From contig NC_057925.1 of assembly GCF_018873765.1 (NCBI RefSeq), positions 49,240,010 to 49,304,009 of the forward strand: 64,000 nucleotides of DNA, in the 5' to 3' direction. The translations under genes were made by a program, and so were the position numbers. Source of the stretch: Telopea speciosissima (lineage: Eukaryota > Streptophyta > Magnoliopsida > Proteales > Proteaceae). Shown piece after piece: positions 11,785 through 23,746 of this stretch. Below the pieces are notes generated by a model, which made no database searches, was not told where the DNA came from, and was given only the letters and a program-made list of their open reading frames with translations. Each line of letters opens with the position of its first letter. Positions within the stretch are counted from its first letter, which is position 1.

Positions 11785-11924
11785 TCTGATCTTTTACTTG
11801 GTGGTGTTTCCTACGCACACCAATGGGTGAGCACGTCTGGGTATCTACATTGGGGGCAAAGGCATCATTTTTATGGTACCGTGTGAGAGGACATAGGAAA
11901 TACCACCACGTAGAGATCTCTTGT
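11785..11924. mobile_element. Palindromic MITE, ACTTGGTGGTGTTTCC family
   Basis: Arms GATCTTTTACTTGGTGGTG and, inverted from the right, AGATCTCTACGTGGTGGTA. A second copy with better-kept arms is at 28151-28313, and a larger element with similar ends spans about 41529-42725. Confidence 0.6.
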
Positions 11925-12061
11925 CTATCATACTATCATATCATATATCATATACTATATTATAAGTGTAGAAATTCAAAAGTCATGGCAAATCTTTTCA
12001 TACAAAAAATACCCTTCAACAATATCAATAAGTCAGAAAAAATACCCTTCATTAAATATTA

Positions 12062-12560
12062 ATTTTATTATTATAATTAAATAAGTTTACATTGAAATTT
12101 GCACAACTTGAAATAAGTTTACATTGAAATTTTCCTTTTTTTAAGGTAAGTGGATTTAAATTATTTAAGAAGTTAAGAATGAGTAGTAATAGTGATACGA
12201 CTATCAAAAAAAAATATTTAATTATTAATTATTACTTTTATTATTAAAATTAAATAAGTTTGCATTGAAATTTGCACAACTTGAAATAAGTTTACATTGA
12301 CATTTTCCTTTTTTTAAGTAAGTGGATTTAAACTATTTAAGAAGTTAAGAATGAGTTGTAATAGTGATACGACTATCAAAAAAAAAATTTAATTATTAAT
12401 TATTACTTTTATTATTATAATTAAATACCTTTACAGTGAAATTTGCACAACTTGAAATAAGTTTACATTGAAATTTTTCTTTTTTTAGGTAAGTGGATTT
12501 AAATTATTTAAGAAGTTGAGAATGAATATATAGTAATAGAGATATGACTATAAAAAAAAA
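12062..12560 (+). repeat. Tandem repeat, three copies of a ~171 bp AT-rich unit
   Basis: The block TTTGCACAACTTGAAATAAG recurs about every 171-172 bp (starting near 12097, 12270 and 12440), each followed by GTAAGTGGATTTAAA and AAGAAGTTAAGAATGA (GAAGTTGAGAATGA in the third) and an A-run after GATACGACTATC. Units differ by scattered substitutions, so the array is not recent. The size is like many plant satellites, but only three copies are present. Confidence 0.85.
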
Positions 12561-13480
12561 ATGACTTTTCCATTCTTCCAAAAAAAAAAAAAGAAACGAC
12601 TCTTCCTACTAAAGATTACTCTCTCTGTGTCTCCCTGCTTTAGGAATCGGTATCCTAAAAGGGGATACCCATGTTCCTGAACACCCATGTTGCTTTTGTT
12701 GTCCGCCTGCTTCCTCCGCATTTTATGGCCTTCAAGGAAGGAAAAGAGAAATAATTCTTGGTCTTGGAGTTGGAGATGTACAGGGTCATACTCATATATA
12801 TTTAGGATACATTTCAACCTATTCTTCCATTTTTTCTCTTGACTTGGGTCTTCGTCAATTGAGTCTTGCGGAAGAGGATGAAAGAGATTATTGGGATATG
12901 AAAAAAATTAAACAATAACGAAGTCATAGGCAAGAGACATGAAAGTTTCTTTCAACCTTTCAATTACTCCTGTCAATGGTCAGCCCGTCCCAAGGTCTAG
13001 TGATTCCCTCTCTACTGCAATGAGCAATGAGTGATGACCTCATTTTGCATAATTTGCTATCTATCATCTCTCCACAATTTCTCTAATTTCCTTGAAAATT
13101 CCACCAAAACCCAATGAAAATCTAAGATTGTAATTGAGAGAGATTGATTGAGCTTCTTTTGTTCCCAGTCCCATTCCACATGTCAGGAGTGGTTACTCTC
13201 GCCCTGCCCTTCTTTTTTTTTTTTTTTTTTTTGGGTAAACCCATTGTTCCCCCTTAAAGTCTTGGAACCAGACAAAAATTGAAATTGTAAAAAATGTGGC
13301 TGCCTTGATTGTTATTTCCAATTCTTCCATGGTCTGAGGAAGTGGATGGATTCAGTGGAGAGGGTTATAGGAATTGCGGGGGCAGAGAGGATTCAGATCC
13401 TTTACTGTTGAGCTGCCCCGTCTTGCCGTGTTGTGCAGACACAATAAGGCGGGAAATGACAGCCTTACCCCCACTTGGGC
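12561..13480. other. Intergenic sequence, nothing recognised
   Basis: Contains poly-A (12580-12592) and poly-T (13210-13231) tracts and short open frames without coding character. No gene, tRNA or complete element seen. Confidence 0.4.
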
Positions 13481-13483
13481 AAG

Positions 13484-13727
13484 TTGTTGGATTTATGTGT
13501 CCATCAAACCCGATTCGATCCGGTTCAATCCGGTTTTACTTTGTATTGAACCTTTATACATTTTGGTTTAATATTATCACATGCAATATAAACTTTTTGA
13601 GCATTATGTGTCTGTAAGTTTTACTTAAAATGGTAGTCACGACTAGGGTTTGGGTTGGACACATTTATCATATGATCGTCGCATTGGGTATGCCTAGACA
13701 TGTGATGTCAGGGTACGAATGCGACAA
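13484..13727 (+). repeat. LTR fragment, same family as the solo LTR at 48490-50195
   Basis: Begins TGTTGGA and carries TGTGTCCATCAAACCCG, then GCATTATGTGTCTGTAAG, GTAGTCACGACTAGGGTTTG and CATGTGATGTCAGGGTACG. The same series appears in reverse complement at about 49945-50195. Only the first ~245 bp of the LTR survive here. Confidence 0.75.
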
Positions 13728-15300
13728 AATATATCTCAAACAACAACTCCATCAGTAGCAATAAAAGAAAACATTACAAAATAAAACTCAAACTCAACTT
13801 CGTACTAAACCCAGTTGTTAACTAACTCCAACAAGATAAAATAAAGAATACAATTTAAATAAAGGGAGAGGGATTACCACATTGGCACCGTGGGAGGAAT
13901 CTGCACACCAGACCAATCAATGTTCTGAAAAGGGTATCAACCATGTGGAGCCGCATTTTCAAAACAGATGAAATAAACTTAAAAAAAGACTTGTGTAGAG
14001 ACCTCAATTTTGTGTGAGGCTGGAATAAACTTCAAAGCATGAAATTGATCGGATGGTTAGGATCATATGATTATGTTGGCCCAATGCCAGTCTACCTCAG
14101 ATAATTTGTTAGGGCAGGTTCGGTATGAGGCTATGAGCATGCACTGTTCCACAAAAAACACTCACTCACTAAAATGAGTGTTTTCAAAAAAAGATAACAA
14201 TAAATATATACACACAAAATTTGTGGGACTAACTCATGTTGTAGTAGTGAAATATTATGGATAAATTTTTCATGCACGGTGTGGTGTAGGAACTGTACAG
14301 CCATCAATTAAAGAAAAATAAAAAGTTGTCGGTGGTTTTTGAATGGAAAAAGAATAAGTGGGGTTTTATTGCACGATATCGGATATTGTATAGGTCATAA
14401 TTCAAAACATAATTAAAAAACTATTAACAATTTGAGAAACCCACCTTATCTGATAGGTATATTTATTTTATTTATTTATTTTTTCAACTTATGATATTCT
14501 TGTTTCCATGACAAGTAGGAAGTTTCACCAAGATCCTTCTGGTAAGTATTTTTACTTTTGCAATCATCTCCTTATATTTTTCCATAGACTGTCTATTTTA
14601 TTTTTTACATTAATCATATGATTGTCATAGATCTCATGTAGAATACGATTACTCTGTGTAGTAGAAATAAAAAAAATAATTTCTAATTCCATTGTTGTTG
14701 TACAATAAACAAATTAATTTCTAATTAGTCTTTGTAGGGAAAATGTCAAATTTACTCTACATTAATCAACTAAAGCCTTACCAAAAAGTTTGGAAACTGA
14801 AATTGATAGTATTGAAAAAATACATCACATATTATGACAACCCAAAAGGATTAGGAAAAGTACAAAAGATTATTTTCATGGACGATGAGGTTTGTTTATT
14901 TAATATTTAAAAGTAAAAATTTAGACACATTCAAAAATAAAATAAAATTCATGTCAAATTAATTGATTAAATATTAATAACATTTTATTTGCAGGTTTAA
15001 TAATTCAGGAACAACTAATGCTTAATAATTCAAGAATAGTGTTCTATGTCGACGAAGAATAAGTTACACATTTTGTAAGTGTCTTTCTTTTACTATTTTC
15101 TGCAGTGTTTTGTATTTCTTTTTTATATGTAATGTATTTTATAAATTGGATTTTGGAGAGAGCTAGTCTATTGTTTTATAATAAATTTGAAGACTTTAAT
15201 AGGAATGACGTAAATTACTCGACTTCATTTAGCTGATTCATAAATGAAACAAAGCAAACAACTTTACTAGTAAAATAAAATAAAGTTTCTGTTCAATATA
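13728..15300. other. AT-rich intergenic sequence
   Basis: No coding region or RNA gene recognised. Composition is AT-rich with several short A/T runs. No repeat partner in the window was noticed. Confidence 0.4.
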
Positions 15301-15305
15301 TTAAA

Positions 15306-15615
15306 AATGGTGTTATCAATTTCCAATTCAAACCGGCTGAATTGACCAAAAAATTGGGTCGAACTCTTATTGGTTTGAGTTTTGATGAAATTGGTAAAAA
15401 AATCAATTGGATCAGACCAGTAACAACCCAATAATGAACATGTTAAGTTAACCCAATAAAAGACCAAATTGAATCGGACCAAAATCGAAACCAACTGAAG
15501 TCAAATCGAACTTTGTCTTGACAATTTGGTTTTGGTTTGGCCAAATACTAGACTGAAATGGGTTCATAGTTCAAAGCGACTAAAATCGGACCAAACTGAT
15601 TGATTGACACCCCTA
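15306..15615. mobile_element. hAT-like GGGTGTCAA-family element, degenerate
   Basis: The right end is TTGACACCCCTA, the inverted form of the TAGGGGTGTCAA terminus seen in several other elements here. The left end TGGTGTTATCAA is degenerate. The interior has the family's AACCGA/TCGGACC composition. No target duplication was confirmed. Confidence 0.45.
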
Positions 15616-15939
15616 ACTAAAACTACCAATTTAACAAGAAGTCTAACAAGGGTCATCTTTACACTTTTATCTTACCTAGCTATATATATATATTCTTGAC
15701 TACCATTGTCCAAAAATTATGAAACCCATTTCACTTACAAGTATATAATTCATTTTGGGTTATAATCAAAGTCCTTGACCTTAAAAAGAGAAACATTCCT
15801 CATAAATAGTTTCGTACCTTAACTTGTTGAGCAAAAAGAGTAAAGCTTATTGTTCAATGTTACAGATTGCAGCAGAAACATGCCTTTCCTGGTCACTCCA
15901 ACTGTGGTCCAACAATACAATACCAGAGAACCCCACTTA

Positions 15940-16108
15940 AGAATTTTTATCCTCTCAGGTTCTCTGCCCGGTACAGTTGTGGGGTGGACCCCACCTGGGT
16001 AGTGTATTCGAGCAGGGGTTAAGTAGTCATTTTTGCCCCCTTATGAGAGGAACCGGACAACTTTACCGAACAGGGAATCTAAGAGGATAAAGATTCCACT
16101 TAGCCACC
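15940..16108. mobile_element. Palindromic MITE, GTGGACCCCACCTGGG family
   Basis: Left arm TTTTTATCCTCTCAGGTTCT; right arm inverted CTTTATCCTCTTAGATTCCC. The core reads GTGGACCCCACCTGGGTAGT then GGTCATTT-like TAGTCATTTTTGCCCCC. Related copies are at 16971, 19613, 30924, 54773 and 55005. Confidence 0.65.
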
Positions 16109-16433
16109 CCACCATTTGACCCCAACAACCTTAACTTAGCTAAGCTTTCCTTTAATTTCCCTTTAATTTCCTAACTTTGTGTGAATTACTATAAGTAAAT
16201 AAGATCTTTTATCTGTTACTAAATAGGATCTCAATACTTAAAGAAGGTGATTAATGTGAAAATTATCGATTAACAAATGAACCTGGACATAAGAAATGAA
16301 AGGCAACATAAATATTGCCTTAAAAGCTCCTGCATATGTGTAACTCCCCTACTCCCAAGCCGTTTTACCTCTGTTAATTTCCATTTGTTTCCTTGTAAAA
16401 AATTAACTAGGAGAAATATAATTTTCTTACTTT

Positions 16434-16822
16434 ATTGTATTAAGTTTTCCTTGATTCCTTCATCCATGATGAAGGCCGGTGATGTGATCAACTTCCAACC
16501 TCCTATTGTTTATGGTTCAAAATACTCTTCTTTAATCCAATCAGAATGTTATATCCAGTGGTTGAAGAGATTCTCTCTTCACCATGGATGAAAATAATCT
16601 CGAAAATAAAACAATTTGAAATTTTGTCATAAGGTTCATCTTTTCAAATGTTCTTCAATTGAATCTTTTGTTTGTTTTTTTAAAATAAAGTTTGTCCTTA
16701 GGTACAAATATTGTATTTCTTTTTTTTTATAATTATTTGATTATCCATAAAAAATCTCTATCTCTATCTGGATCGATTGTATTAAGTTTTCCTTGATTCC
16801 TTCATCCATGATGAAGGTGATC
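16434..16822. repeat. ~45 bp direct repeat, two copies ~340 bp apart
   Basis: The sequence TTGTATTAAGTTTTCCTTGA continuing through TTCCTTCATCCATGATGAAGG occurs at about 16436-16479 and again at 16778-16820 with no visible change. The pair brackets 300 bp of AT-rich DNA. It may be the footprint of a local duplication or of terminal repeats of a small element. Confidence 0.7.
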
Positions 16823-16970
16823 GATGTCCTTCATGAGGTGTGAGATTTGCTTCTGACATATGAGACTCACACTCTATGAACGATGAATTCCTGCTATAAA
16901 AAATTTTCACATGATAAACTGATCTTGACCTAGAGATTGCAAGGTCATAACCTGAATCTTTGGCCCCTCC

Positions 16971-17155
16971 AGTTCCTTGCCTGGCCAGTTCCCCCAGTGC
17001 CTCTAATAGGAGGAGGTGGGGAGGGGGTGCAATGATAAACCTACCCCTTCCCGAATACTCTGACCAGGTGGGCCCCACATGTGAAATGACCACCCCACCT
17101 CTGTTTTTCTTGTCATTTAGTGGGGCTAGACAATCCATCTCCAGCCACGGCTAGA
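16971..17155. mobile_element. Two abutting palindromic MITE segments
   Basis: The left part resembles the GTGGACCCCACCTGGG family (CCTCTAATAGGAGG, then GGTGGGCCCCACATG) and the right part the GGTCATTTCACA family (TGTGAAATGACCACCCC, CCAGCCACGGCTAG). They appear fused or nested. No coding capacity. Confidence 0.5.
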
Positions 17156-17162
17156 CAGGATG

Positions 17163-17340
17163 GAAAAAGATCCTATCAATCTGGGCAGCGTCAGAGGTGA
17201 GGTGGTGCGCATTGACCGCCTTACCCCTGCTCGGGCAAGGCACTCGGGTAGGGATAAGGCGGTAAATGCGCACCGCCTCACTCCTGGCGCTGCACATGTA
17301 ACCTAGCTGCCCGGATTGACAGGAGCCGAGTCCGGTCCCG
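17163..17340. mobile_element. Palindromic MITE upstream of OPT-A
   Basis: Strong inverted arms: GATCCTATCAATCTGGGCAG with CTCCTGTCAATCCGGGCAG inverted from the right, and GGTGGTGCGCATTGACCGCC with GGCGGTGCGCATTTACCGCC inverted. About 180 bp. It ends ~230 bp before the OPT-A start codon, so it lies within that gene's likely promoter. Confidence 0.65.
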
Positions 17341-17568
17341 TCATGACCTTCCTTCGAATCTTTAGAGTGTGAATTGTGTATCACGTAACATTAATTATAC
17401 ATATTCCCTATAATCCATTTATAGTAATTCCTAGCTGGAATCCAAGAGAATCTCATTTTTCTTGTTATATAGGATCATTGCCCTCTCCATAATAAGTTAC
17501 AACTACTTCTCCATCAGTAGTCCTCCCCCCTCCTCCCTCTCTGCAACTGCAGAACCATTTCAAAAACA

Positions 17569-20500
17569 ATGGCGGTTTCACTTTCAACTGATGAGAAAGG
17601 TACCCCTCTCTCTCTCTTTCTCAAGGGCTATTTGTGTTTTCTCCCCCTTCCCCTTCTCACTTGTTTTTGGGTTATTCTATGTAGTATTTGTAGTAGAAGA
17701 GGTGAACGATTGTCCAATAGAGGAAGTCCGGCTAACAGTTCCAATCACCGATGACCCGACGATGCCGGCACTGACATTCCGAACATGGGTATTGGGTATT
17801 TGCTCATGCGTTATGCTTTCTTTCATAAACCAATTCTTCTCGTTCCGTCAGAACCCAGTGAGCATCGGAACCATTTCAGTCCAACTAGCGATCCTTCCAA
17901 TAGGAAAGTTAATGGCTGCAACGCTGCCGGAGAAAACAATAACGGTGCCGATGACTGGATGGTCATTCTCATTGAACCCAGGACCATTTAACATGAAAGA
18001 GCATGTTCTTATTACCATTTTTGCTAGCGTTGGAAGTGGTGGCGTTTATGCTCTCCATATTGTCACCATTGTCAAAGTTTTCTATAAGAAGGAAATCCAA
18101 CCCATTCTTGCCATCTTGCTAACCCTAACCACTCAGGTATATGCATATATCTCTGTTCACTGCTTACTGTTACTGTTCGAGTAGAGCCACCAATTAATCC
18201 GGCAAGTTTTGCCGGAGTAATTCGGTCTTATAAATTGTTCAAGAAATTACTAAATGTGTTCCTTACTCTTCTTCTTCTTGGTTTTGTTTCCTTTTCGGTG
18301 ACAAATAGATGCTTGGATATGGTTGGGCTGGTCTTTTCAGGAAGTTCCTTGTCGATTCACCCTACATGTGGTGGCCAGCCACCCTCGTCCAGGTGTCTAT
18401 GTTCAGGTGATCTCTCTCTCTTTCTCACACACACGCACACACCTAGGAGCAAAGGTATTAACCGGTTCAATTTGGTTCTTGTTTCGAATTTAAAGGATTT
18501 CGTTAGGTTTTTGTTTTAACTTAACATTGAATTGAATTGGTTTTCTTTTTTTTTTTTTTTTTTTTTTGTTGTAAACGAATTTATTCAAAAAGACGTGAAA
18601 GTTTCATGGATAAAGGATTACAGTGATCTTGGACACATGGATCGGAAACGGGTCAAACCGTCCTACATGTCACGGACAGAGCCCTCCCTGCCAGAGAGTT
18701 AACTAAATTGTTAAACTCTCTTGGAACAAACAAGAACTTACATGATTCAAAGAAAGACTTAAAATATAAAAGAACTCTATCCAGGATTGTGTGACTGACA
18801 CTCCCATGAGTCTACCTCTCTCCTCTTCATATGAAAAGACGTCTTTACCCCCTTGTTTTGAGACGGAGAGAGATAGACATATGGGAGGTGTAGGCCACAC
18901 GGATAGAAAACTATTTTCCATGTTTTTTTAGGGAAAAAGAACTATCTCCGGGAGTGTGGTCTACACACACACACTCCCATGAGTCTCTCTCTCTCCTCCC
19001 CATATGAAAAGGTGCGCCCTTGTTTTTTAAGAAGGAGAGGGATAGACACATGAGAGTGTTGGCATAGGCCATACTTTCAAGCAAAAAATTGTTTCCATTT
19101 TTTTTATTATTATTAATTGAAAGGTTATATTGTTATTGTTGTTTATATGTTTTAATTTTTTATTCAAAAGATTTGGTTAATTATATCTCTTAATTTTTTT
19201 ATGTCATTTGTTTATTCTTATCATAATTGTTTATTATAATCATAAATGGCTGAACTTACTATGTATATCAATCGGTTTAAAGGGTTTAGTTAAATGGGTT
19301 ATCATCGGTTTAAACGATTCGATCCAGTTTAAACCGTTTAACTAAATAGTCTCAATTTTGAAACCAAAATGAACCATTTATTAAAACGTTTCACGTTTTG
19401 GTTTGGTTTTGACACCCTTACCTAGGAGTGCCAAGTTTAGACCGAATTGGTTGGACCGATCGGTTCAGTTCGGACTGAACTGTTATTGGTTTGGTTTTAC
19501 GTTTGGGTTTATGGAATATTTGGTAGAAACCGAAACCAAACCAGACCAACTGAATGCACAGATCAAAACTGAAAACTAGACCAAACCCAATAAAACCCTA
19601 GATTGAAGTATTTTTATCTGCTCCATTTTCCCAAGTTCCTCTAATAGAGGGGGTGGACCCCACCTGGATAATGTGTTTGGGCAAGGGTAGGGTGGTCATT
19701 TCTGCCTCCTCTATTAGAGGAACTTGGGGAAATAGACCTACCCAAGAAATGGAGCATATAAAGGTCCCTAGACTGAACCGATAGTATTAGCTAAGAAACC
19801 AAAAACCCAAGAGTTTCCCATTATTATTATTATTATTTTTTTAAAATGTATATATGTGAACTTGGAACTGGACTGGACCAAACTCAATATTAGCCCAATT
19901 ATGAACCAACAACAAAAAGCTGATAAGAAACCAGACCAAAATTAAAACCGACCGAAACCAAAGACAAAACTTTCTAAACAATTTGGTTTTGGATTCATCT
20001 AGTAACCTATCTAAACCGATTCAGCCCGAAAAAACCAGACCAAACCGATTGTGTGCGTATAATTGTAACTTCCAATTGATAACCTTCTTGGGCTTGGATG
20101 TTGCAAGGTCTACATCTTGTGTGTGTGTGTGATTGTAAGTGATTAACCTTCTTGGGCTTGGATCTTGCAGGGCTCTACATGAGACGGAAAAAAGGTTAAA
20201 GGGTGGTTTGACAAGGCTTCAATTCTTCCTCATAGCTCTTGGCTCAAGCTTTGCTTACTCTGTTATCCCAACTTATTTCTTCCCATCATTAACTGCACTC
20301 TCTTTCATTTGTTGGATATGGCCCAAGTCAGTCACAGCCCACCAAATCGGTGGAGGGGTACAAGGTCTGGGCCTCCTATCATTTGGACTCGACTGGAATG
20401 TGGTTTCATCCTTTTTGACAAGCCCATTAGCCTTCCCAGCCTTCTCCATAATCTGTGCTCTTGCGGGTGCCTTCCTCTCACTTTATGTTTTAGTCCCCAT

Positions 20501-22080
20501 CACTTACTGGTCCAATGCCTTTGAGTCCAAGCGGTTTCCAATCTTCTCAAGCCGCACATTTGATCATTCTGGAAATCGCTACAATGTCACTCGGATCTTG
20601 GACCAGAAGACTTTCACTTTCGATCAACAAGCCTATGATAGCTACAGTAAGGTCTATCTAGGTGCCATTTTTTCACTTACTTATGGTCTGAGCTTTGCGA
20701 CATTAGCTGCAAGTCTCTCCCATGTGGCCCTTTTTAATGGAAGGTAAGTTAGTAAGCAAGAGATTACTCTTACTCTGTTCTAACTTTCACACAAATTATA
20801 GATTGATTAGTAATTTTGAAGTTAATTTCATTTCACAGATCAATTTGGCAACAAATGAAGTCAAGCATACAAAATAAGTCTGGAGATGTCTACAACAGGA
20901 TAATGAAGAATTATGATTCAGTCCCACAATGGTGGTTTTATACAATCTTTGTGGTAGTGCTTGCACTTGCTATTTTTGCTTGTGAAGGTTTTGGTGGAAA
21001 ACTACAACTTCCTTTCTGGGGTGTTCTATTAGCCATCTCTTTGGGTGTAGTTTTTACATTACCCATTGGTATAATAACAGCAACAACAAACCAAGTAAAA
21101 TCTCTCTTCTCTCTTTTTCTCACAGACATAAACACAAACACTTAGAGGACAACTTATGGCTAACTAGTTTGTTATGTTATGTTAACTCTTTGTGTGCAGC
21201 AACCTGGGTTGAATGTGATCACAGAGCTAATTATTGGTTATCTTTATCCGGGGAGACCCATTGCCAATGTTGCTTTCAAGACATATGGTTACATAAGTAT
21301 GGTGCAATCAATTTTTTTCCTTTCAGATTTAAAGCTGGGACACTACATGAAGATCCCTCCTAAGTCCATGTTCTTAGTTCAGGTAATTGTTTGTTTTCCA
21401 AGTTTATGTTTTTTTATTGATGAACTGATACTGAAATCTATGCTTGGTTTATGTAGATGGTAGGGACATTGATCAACAACATGGTCACATTTGGGACAGC
21501 TTGGTGGCTTCTTACTACTGTGGAGAACATTTGTGATGTTACCCAATTGCCAAAAGGAAGTCCATGGACATGCCCAGGTGATAATGTCTTCTACAGTGCT
21601 TCAATTATATGGGGTGTGGTTGGTCCACTTCGCATGTTTGGAAAGCTTGGTGTCTATGCAAAGTTGAATTGGTTTTTCCTGGTTGGTTTGATTTCACCAG
21701 TGCCAATCTGGTGGTTAAGTCGTAAGTTTCCACAACACAAATGGATTAAACTCATCCACATGCCCCTCATCTTCTACAATGCTTCTGCCTTTCCAGAGGT
21801 TAAGGCTGTTAACTATTGGACTTGGGGTGTAGTTGGCATCTTCTTCAATGTTTATGTGTATAGAAGGTACAAAGGATGGTGGGCTAGGCACAATTATGTT
21901 CTCTCAGCAGCTTTAGATGCAGGGGTTGCTTTCTTGGCTCTCCTTGTCTATTTCTCTCTCCAAATGAATGATATCTTTGGTCCAGATTGGTGGGGTGCAG
22001 ATGAAGGAGATCATTGCATTTTAGCAAATTGCCCTACTGATCCAAGTATTTTGGTTGATGGCTGCCCAGTTGTGTCATAA
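17569..22080 (+). CDS. Oligopeptide transporter (OPT family), copy A
   Basis: Plasma-membrane proton-coupled transporter of the plant OPT clade (peptides and related substrates; the exact substrate cannot be told). Exons: 17569-17599, 17694-18136, 18309-18406, 20171-20743, 20839-21094, 21200-21382, 21457-22080, joining to 735 residues, a normal family length, with all splice sites GT-AG. After a short tail the conserved [12 protein letters not shown] and TFRTWVLG begin the transmembrane core; the family NPG motif is in [13 protein letters not shown]; ends with [20 protein letters not shown] and [13 protein letters not shown]. The second family motif, normally KIPPR, reads KIPPK here. The acceptor of exon 2 is chosen by alignment with copy B; two nearby AGs could also serve. 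Intron 3 is 1.8 kb and full of repeats. Looks intact. Confidence 0.92.
18771..19095. repeat. Tandem pair of ~165 bp units in OPT-A intron 3
   Basis: Both units contain ACTCCCATGAGTCT, CTCTCTCCTC, CATATGAAAAG, CCTTGTTTT, a GGAGAGNGATAGACA block and GGCCACAC/GGCCATAC. The first covers about 18771-18930, the second about 18940-19095. They may be two copies of one small palindromic element inserted side by side. Confidence 0.6.
19613..19772. mobile_element. Palindromic MITE, GTGGACCCCACCTGGG family
   Basis: Arms TTTTCCCAAGTTCCTCTAAT and inverted ATTTCCCCAAGTTCCTCTAA are nearly perfect. The core is GGTGGACCCCACCTGGATAA then GGTGGTCATTTCTGCC. Lies in OPT-A intron 3. Confidence 0.7.
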
Positions 22081-22429
22081 GATTATTACTTTCTTTCTTT
22101 TAATTGTGTTTGTGTATAAAATATTATCTATTTAGAATGTTCTTAGGGATAATTGAAGTTAATAGGCTGGGAATTGATTAGAATCCTAATCCTATGTAAT
22201 CGTACTTATTGTATGTGAATATGAACTCTTTCATCATTCTCATGTTATTTATATTATATTGCAAACAACTGTTTGGTCGGTTGGTTGGTGGTTTGCTAGT
22301 TGGATTGATATCGATCGATATTGGTATTGGATCCTATAGCATCATATCACAATTTCGCCATATCCATGTGTTAGCTGGACAAGGATTGCCAATCACCCCG
22401 ATATAGTAGGTGACCTGGCGTATCGTATA

Positions 22430-22615
22430 TTGAGTATATCTCTTCTTAATAAAGAGCTATCGTTGTATAGCAACTCCTTGTAATCTTCCTCTATTTAAGA
22501 ATAATAAACCTCACCCCAAGAACATGTTGAATTGGGGTTCTCTTTCTCTCCGTGGAGTAGGCTTCTAAGGAAGAACGAACCACGTTGTGTGTGAGTCTGA
22601 ACATGGTATCAGAGC
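22430..22615 (+). repeat. Ty1/copia LTR end plus primer-binding site
   Basis: A TTAATAAAG/CTATTTAAGAATAATAAAC region precedes GTGAGTCTGAACA and the primer-binding site TGGTATCAGAGC at 22604-22615. The LTR end is therefore about 22602; its left boundary (possibly TGTTAGCTGG at 22368) is uncertain and no second LTR is present. Confidence 0.6.
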
Positions 22616-22820
22616 GGATTTAGATCTGGGGAAATTCGTTTGGTGCTATTAGTGATCTGTTTCAGGCAGTAGCAAGGTTATCTTTCGATTGTCGTTGTCA
22701 TAAGGTTCTCTTTCGCTTGATGTTCCAGTTCTCACGACTTGAGTTTTTTGTTCTTCGCAACAGCAACGATGGGTCTTGCTCATCGCAACAACAGCTAAGT
22801 CTTCTTTCCTTTTTTCATTC

Positions 22821-23746
22821 ATGGTTAACTCTAGTACATCTATGGATGCAAATAAATCGGTTTCACATGATGTGAATAACTGTCTTACATCTGTTTCGCT
22901 GAATGGTAGAAATTATTTGCCCTAGTCTAGGGTTGTTTCTGTTGCTCTTGGAGGTCGATCCAAGTTTGGATATGTTAATGATCCAATTAAGGCTCCTGAG
23001 CCCACTGATGCAAAATTTGCTGATTGGCAAGCTAACGACAATCTGATTATGTCATGGCTTTTTAATTCAATGGAACCACAAATTTATGACATATTTGCAT
23101 ATTCTGAGACTGCCAAAGCCCTTTGGGATTCATTAAAAGATATGTACGAACAGGTTGACAACTCTTCCCGAATTTTTGAATTGCAACAAGAAATGGTTCA
23201 TACTGAGCAATCACCTAATCAATCCTTTACTGAACATCTCAGTAACTTGAAAAAGAAATGGGACAAGTTGTGTCAATATCGTCCACCTACTCAAACTGTG
23301 GATGATTATGCTTAGCATGAAGAACATGATCGTATTTTTCAATTGTTGGTTAGTATTCGGGCTCAGTATGAAGATCTCAAGCACCAAATCCTTATGGGTT
23401 CTCCACTCCCTACCTTTGCTAATGCTTGGGCAACTATGCAGAGAGAAGAAACTCGAAAATGAGTGAAGAACTCTGATTCCAAAACATGGGAGAACCAAAT
23501 GAAAATTATGCTCATACTGTAAATGTCAATACCAGCGTGAACCATCAAACTGATAATAGTAATCGATCTTCTTCCTCTAGGGCCAAGGGGAAAGGTCGTA
23601 GTTCTGGCTCTCGACCAACTTATCATTGCAAGCATTGTAATCATGATGATCACACTAAGGACCGGTGCTGGAGTTTGTATCCCCACTTGTGCCAAAGTAA
23701 GGATAAGGATTCTTTTCACCATGGATGAAAAGAATCTGGGTCCCAT
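22821..23746 (+). pseudogene. Ty1/copia gag fragment (UBN2/Retrotran_gag type)
   Basis: Starts ATGGTTAACTC and reads SLNGRNYLP, then a stop where Trp is expected, then ALGGRSKFGYVNDPIK, an ALWDSLKDMYEQVDNSSRIF capsid core, LMGSPLPTF, and a zinc knuckle CKHCNHDDHTKDRC. Three in-frame stops (near 22924, 23313 and 23460) interrupt it. The element ends abruptly after the knuckle: no protease, integrase or RT follows. It lies in the 2.1 kb between the two convergent OPT genes and is on the strand of copy A. Confidence 0.8.

Noticed and set aside
16277..16591. 104-codon plus-strand frame
   Set aside because: No family similarity, AT-rich, and it includes one of the 45 bp direct repeats; likely chance.
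18235..18519. Open frame overlapping OPT-A exon 3
   Set aside because: The real reading uses the 98 nt exon 18309-18406 between AG and GT; the longer frame runs into intron repeats.
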